64,000 nt of DNA from Cordia subcordata (taxonomy: Eukaryota; Streptophyta; Magnoliopsida; Boraginales; Cordiaceae): contig JAPTOF010000010.1 in assembly GCA_028554755.1 (NCBI GenBank), forward strand, positions 446,501 to 510,500. Direction: 5' to 3'. The notes below the pieces were generated by a model. That model searched no databases and was not told the origin of the DNA. It saw only the letters and a program-made list of their open reading frames with translations. Both the position numbers and the translations under genes were made by a program. Positions 59,361 to 64,000 of this stretch are shown here, in pieces; position 1 is the first letter of the stretch; each line of letters opens with the position of its first letter.

Positions 59361-59618
59361 GCCCCCAGGGGCATAGGTGAGTTGGTAAGTGGCCAGGTGA
59401 TTAGGGTGGAGACACCCTGACAACGCGGGATCGAGTCCGTGTGGCGGCAGTACTCCGCTGAAATATTGCGGGGGCTGTTGCTGGATTTCCACGCCCGTTG
59501 GTCCTCTCCCTGGTCGGGCTGCCACTCACGCACATCCCTCGATTTACCTCCCGCCTGGTTAAGGAGCCTCTGGCCAGGTGGGAAAGGGGTTCTACTTTGG
59601 TTAACCCTTTTAAAAAAA
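59361..59618 (+). mobile_element. tRNA-derived SINE with intact target duplications
   Basis: A ~258-bp element. The 5' part resembles a tRNA: A box around GGTGAGTTGGTAAGTGG (59377-59393) and B box GGGATCGAGTCC (59428-59439). It has a GC-rich body and a 3' oligo(A) end. The flanking 17-bp duplications AAAAATCAGGATATCAC (59344-59360 and 59619-59635) are identical, so insertion is fairly recent. It encodes nothing; an RNA polymerase III transcript would be mobilised by a LINE reverse transcriptase. Confidence 0.92.
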
Positions 59619-59783
59619 AAAAATCAGGATATCACAAGTACTTCACTATGAAATGTCATCATTCCTAGCGGAAAGTATTAGTCTGATCATCACCTGTCTG
59701 CATCATCTTTATGAAACATTTAATTATTCAGACATGGCTGAGGTTCATTAATGTTTTCTTGCTTGTGCATGCACCTCTCTTTA

Positions 59784-60001
59784 GGTACGTTTGAATTGAT
59801 TTTTTTTTAAAAAAAAATATTTAAAAAAAAAATATTATTTTTGTAATAACTATTTAATTTAGTTTATTAAAAAATTAAAATTTAAAAAAAAACTTAAATA
59901 CAATTTTTTTTCGAAACTAAAATTTTTAGTTTATAAAAAAAAATTATTTTTTAAAAATTAATAAAAAAATACTTTTAAAAAAAACCAATTCAAACGAACC
60001 C
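59784..60001. mobile_element. MITE family A, copy 7
   Basis: A 218-bp element with ends GGTACGTTTGAATTGATTTT and, in reverse, GGGTTCGTTTGAATTGGTTT. TTA lies on the left and TTC on the right. The interior TTTTGTAATAACTATTTAAT is shared with copies 1 and 2. Confidence 0.7.
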
Positions 60002-63000
60002 TTCGTCTAAACATTGAGTAATAGTCAAGCGCTTAGGCATGAATAAACGCGACCCCTTCCGTCATGCCCTTATCACTTGCCAGAATTATATTGCACTTTG
60101 CTGCTATTTATTCTAACTTGAAATAATGCATCAAGTGGCTGCCTTGTCTACCATGCGAAAGCTTCAATTTGTATCGTGTACGAATTGTTAAATCCATCCT
60201 TATAACTAACCAATATTCACCTGGAAATGTATACCTATTAAAATCTCTTCTTTATATTTTGAGATAGTCAGATAGATATACATAATGATCGCTATATCTT
60301 TTACGGATTAAGATCCTCTTCTAACTAATACTTGTTCTAACATTTTAACAACACATTTCAACGAATCATTTCACTTTAAAATTTCAAGTCATGGGAGGAA
60401 AGTAAAATTTTAAATTTTTTGAATAAATTAAATGATTGAAATGTAATGTTAAAATATTATAATAAACCCTTAATTATTGAAAAGGAATTCAAATCCATTT
60501 TATATTGTACTGTAATGTACCAATGAAATTCTCTAATACTTTGAATAGGGTCCGTCTGAGAAAAAGAAGAGACATAACCTGCTGCTATGAATCTTACAGG
60601 AAAGAGCCACAAATTTGAAAATTGGTCAGTAGTCCACCTGCAGCTACCCCAGAAATGGTATATAACACCATGCTTTTCTTCTTCTTTTTTTTTTTTTCCT
60701 TATTTCCCTTATTTTCCAGGACACAAGTAACTCTTCTTAGGAAGTCTGTTAGAATCGTACGAGAAATATTGTCAAATTCTGGAACACTAACCTTGTTAAG
60801 TGAAGATATGATTTAAGTTAATAGGGTACAAAGTCTACAGAAATTAATCCCAAAGAAATTAACTTTGTGGTTGATACAAACTTGAGAGTAGAGAAATCTG
60901 TTGTCCAAGCTTTAAACGTTCTACCCATAGAAAATCTTAATACTCAAGTTATTACCTACACACTCTACACATTAACATTGGTCACAAAATTAACGGTTAA
61001 AAGACCAACGTGGCTAACTTTCACATTTTAAACACATAATTACGATTTTCTCTAGAGTTTAATAGTTTCGTATGGGGTAACTATTTGGGCCCTGTTTGTC
61101 TACCCCAAAAGATAGCTAGTTAAATTATTTTTTCATGTTCAAAACTACTTGAAATGCTATGCTTGATCATAATTAGAGGAACCTCCAGATACAACTAGAA
61201 ATTAGTGTTTGGGGGCTGACGCATGTGAGATCTCTCCCTCAAAGATGATTAATTTTTAATATTGATGTTGTCTCCTTCGAAAAAATAAGTGTGCTTGATA
61301 AGCAGTTGTGCAACTCCAAAGTTTCAGCTAACCATGATTAATTCTCACCAACAACCAAACCAAGATTGGAGGGAATAGACTTAATTGGTCATTGTTGTAT
61401 CTAAAAATACATATCCATTGCTTCTCTTGAATTAGGATTCCTTGTATGTTGAATTGCTATTCTTGTAGCTATATAAACTTCTGCGGAAATTGAATATAAC
61501 ATAAAATTCATTCTTGTATATTGCTGAATAGGGTCTTAAATATTTATATTTAGGAGTAGGTTCAATTTAAAATTTATAACTTTTGTTTACTGAATGCTTT
61601 AGAGGGTGTTTGGCTTTGTTTAGTTGGTGCTTATAAGTACCTAAATAATAAAAAGTATGTATTTTTTTAAGTGTTTATAAGTACCCAAAATAAGCAAAGT
61701 CAAACACCCTCTTAATAAGAGTAGTTGTCCTTTTACGTGCATGGTTATTTACACTTAACCATCTAAGTATCTCGATTTTCAATTAACTTAATATCTTTCC
61801 CTACATAAGGAAGCACAATGCTTCATTTATCAGCAACAAAACATTTCGAAAAGCGTAAATCGGACACATCTACGGGGCTCGGCATGGCACACCGCCAAGC
61901 CTTGGCTGCATAACGCTACTGTTGTTTGTCCCAATAAGATGAACTGTCTTATCGCCCTTTCCTCCGATAAAAGCTTCCCCCTACACTCTCTCTTAGGCTT
62001 GTGTGGCTACCTTCATGTATTTAAAAAGATATTAATTCCCCAAGCCGAGCTATTATTGGTAACATTTTCAATCCCAATCGCAAATTGATCACACGCCCTA
62101 GGTAAGGTTTTTTTTTGGTTCCTCCCCACAACAATAAAATGGATTTAGGAGCGATTCCACATGCTAGCCGAAAGAACGGCAAGGGCTAACTCTCCGGGTC
62201 CTCAACAACAAAGAGAGTGGGTAAGCTTTTCAAACTTCATGAGTCCGCAAACAAGTACATTTAAACATTTTTAGAATATGTGATGAACTTTGTAAGTGAT
62301 ATGTAAGGCATAATATGCATGCAATATTAACATACAAATACATATTGTAAGCATTTTTAGAATTCATAGGTGACTAATTAAACTCATTACATTAACACTT
62401 TTGCAACTCACTACATCATTGTCATTCAACATCTGTATACTATAAAATAATGTTTTTGTCTTTTTAATTTACGGCACCTATCATCATTACATACATTTTT
62501 TTCCACCCAAAAAAGATTCTAGTTTATCTCCTTTTATTCATAAAAAATTCCTAATCAGATTTATTCCATACATATTTTTTTCCCTTCCATATTCTTCTAT
62601 CTACTTCATTATAATTTTCTTTTTTAAAATTATTTGATTTTCAAAAATACAAAAATTGTTATTAGTGCCCAAACTTAATTTTACAAACTATATTTATAGT
62701 CTCTCACGAAATTAGATGTAAATTTGACTATTAATAATAAATAATGACATAAAAAATATATATCTATCATGTGTATCGCATGCGTTTAATACAACACACT
62801 TTTTCTTACATATCATATATCTCACATTTTGCTTAACTAATAAACTAGATACTGTATTAATTTCTAAATTTAATGTGATCATTTCACAGATATTTGAATT
62901 GCAAATTTATGAATTATTAAATTATTTTTATTCAAACTCTTTATTTATATTTGATATTAAGAAAATTTGGCCTTTATTCAGAATTAGATATGAGATTTTA

Positions 63001-64000
63001 AGTTTTCTTCACGAATAACTGGAGATTAGATATTACATTTCTAATATAAATGTATGTCTATATATTGGAGGATAAACTAAACATGTCATTAGAAATAATA
63101 TATATATATATGCACACACACACACACTAATGTGACACCAGTGCAATGCATGGAGAGTTATATGTGATTAGATATATTAAAACTATAGAGTTTTTGCATC
63201 TTACTAAATAGTCATTGAAACAGTTATATATATTATAGAATTAAAAAACAATGATGATATATATAAAGAAAGGGTATAATATTAATTAAATTAAAATGTT
63301 TAGTACAGGAATGGAACTAAATAAATGATAGAAAACAAAAAATGACCTAAGAATGGGTATATTTAATTAATTGACAAGTAATTATGAAAAGCTTATCACA
63401 CAGAGTACCACTTGATAGCATGAAATTATAATTTATTTTGCTTTATTATGTGTATTTGTGTGTGTGTGTATACATATATATATATATATATGTATGTTAT
63501 AGAACATTTTTAAATATATGTTTATCATCTTTAAAAATAATAAATACTTAACATTTATATATATTACATCAAAGAGAATACATGTTTTTTTATCAATGCC
63601 ATATGTCATCATTTTATAAATTTTTCCCCTCCATAACATATTGCACTCATTCATTTCCATTCATCTAAAATTATTTTCCAGTCCAGATTAGATCCTTTTT
63701 TATTTTTCTCAATTTAAATATTCTATTAATTCTCTCAAAACATCTCATAAAAACATGGTTACTATTGAAATTAACTTATCAAAAATAAAATTTTATAAAA
63801 TATAATTATACTTTATTGTTCCATAAACTATAAAATCTATGTAAAGTACTCTTTTTTTTTTTTTGTGTAGCATGGCCTTTTCACTAACTTTAATAAATGC
63901 TCATGTACTTAAATCTCTATTTCATCCCATGTTTGGGTTAATTCTATTCTCTTTTTTTTTTCCTTTTAGAATCTCTATATAAAATTTTAGCTTTGAAAAG
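60002..64000. other. intergenic, AT-rich
   Basis: No gene found. A moderately GC-rich block at about 61850-62230 has no open frame of note and may be a decayed repeat. An (AT)n/(GT)n array lies at about 63451-63496. Confidence 0.5.
61602..61711. mobile_element. intact 110-bp MITE (PIF/Harbinger-like)
   Basis: The terminal inverted repeats GAGGGTGTTTGGCTTTG and, in reverse, GAGGGTGTTTGACTTTG are nearly identical. Perfect TTA duplications flank it (61599-61601 and 61712-61714). The interior has mirrored CTTATAAGTAC motifs. Confidence 0.8.

Noticed and set aside
60622..60816. Start of a gene on either strand
   Set aside because: The minus strand has ATGGTG and a GTAAG-like donor, but no second exon or promoter could be found.

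Overview
The window is nuclear DNA of a flowering plant, most likely a eudicot. It is very AT-rich, full of (AT)n microsatellites, and gene-poor. Its genes have GT-AG introns, and it carries SINE, MITE, LTR and plastid-derived insertions. I see no bacterial, viral or CRISPR-like content. The species cannot be fixed from the sequence alone.

Layout. 1-4.9 kb: intergenic. 4.92-5.77 kb: a plastid-DNA insertion that joins an rps2 piece to a trnfM-rps14 piece. 6.8-7.3 kb: a tandem repeat. 7.3-20.7 kb: gene-poor DNA with microsatellites and MITEs. 21.1-22.9 kb (+): a complete three-exon R2R3-MYB transcription factor gene of the subgroup 20 type (MYB2/MYB78/MYB108/MYB112 relatives). 25.8-26.3 kb: a second plastid insertion (rps12 3' end to rps7 start), itself interrupted. 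31.6-33.4 kb: LTR-like fragments. 35.1-39.6 kb (-): a complete three-exon gibberellin 2-oxidase gene with a His-rich insertion and a G-rich promoter strand. 40.2-48.0 kb: dispersed blocks paralogous to 50.6-53.8 kb, split by CACTA-like and LTR-like DNA. 48.85-50.64 kb (-): the last three exons of a multi-pass membrane protein gene with MITEs in both introns. 51.17-53.45 kb: a 2.3-kb foldback element. 56.4-57.4 kb (-): a possible very small gene whose ATG directly precedes an intron, plus an isolated coding-like exon. 59.36-59.62 kb: a tRNA-derived SINE with perfect 17-bp target duplications. 60-64 kb: AT-rich intergenic DNA with one intact short MITE.

The genes do not form a pathway. MYB subgroup 20 factors and GA 2-oxidases are both regulatory, acting in hormone or stress responses and in gibberellin inactivation, but nothing here links them. 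The most informative observations are structural: a mosaic plastid insertion, a segmental duplication in which one copy preserves the empty site of a foldback element, an intron made largely of MITE sequence, and recurring LTR promoter fragments. I found no convincing previously undescribed gene system. The nearest candidate is the small ATG|intron gene at 57 kb.
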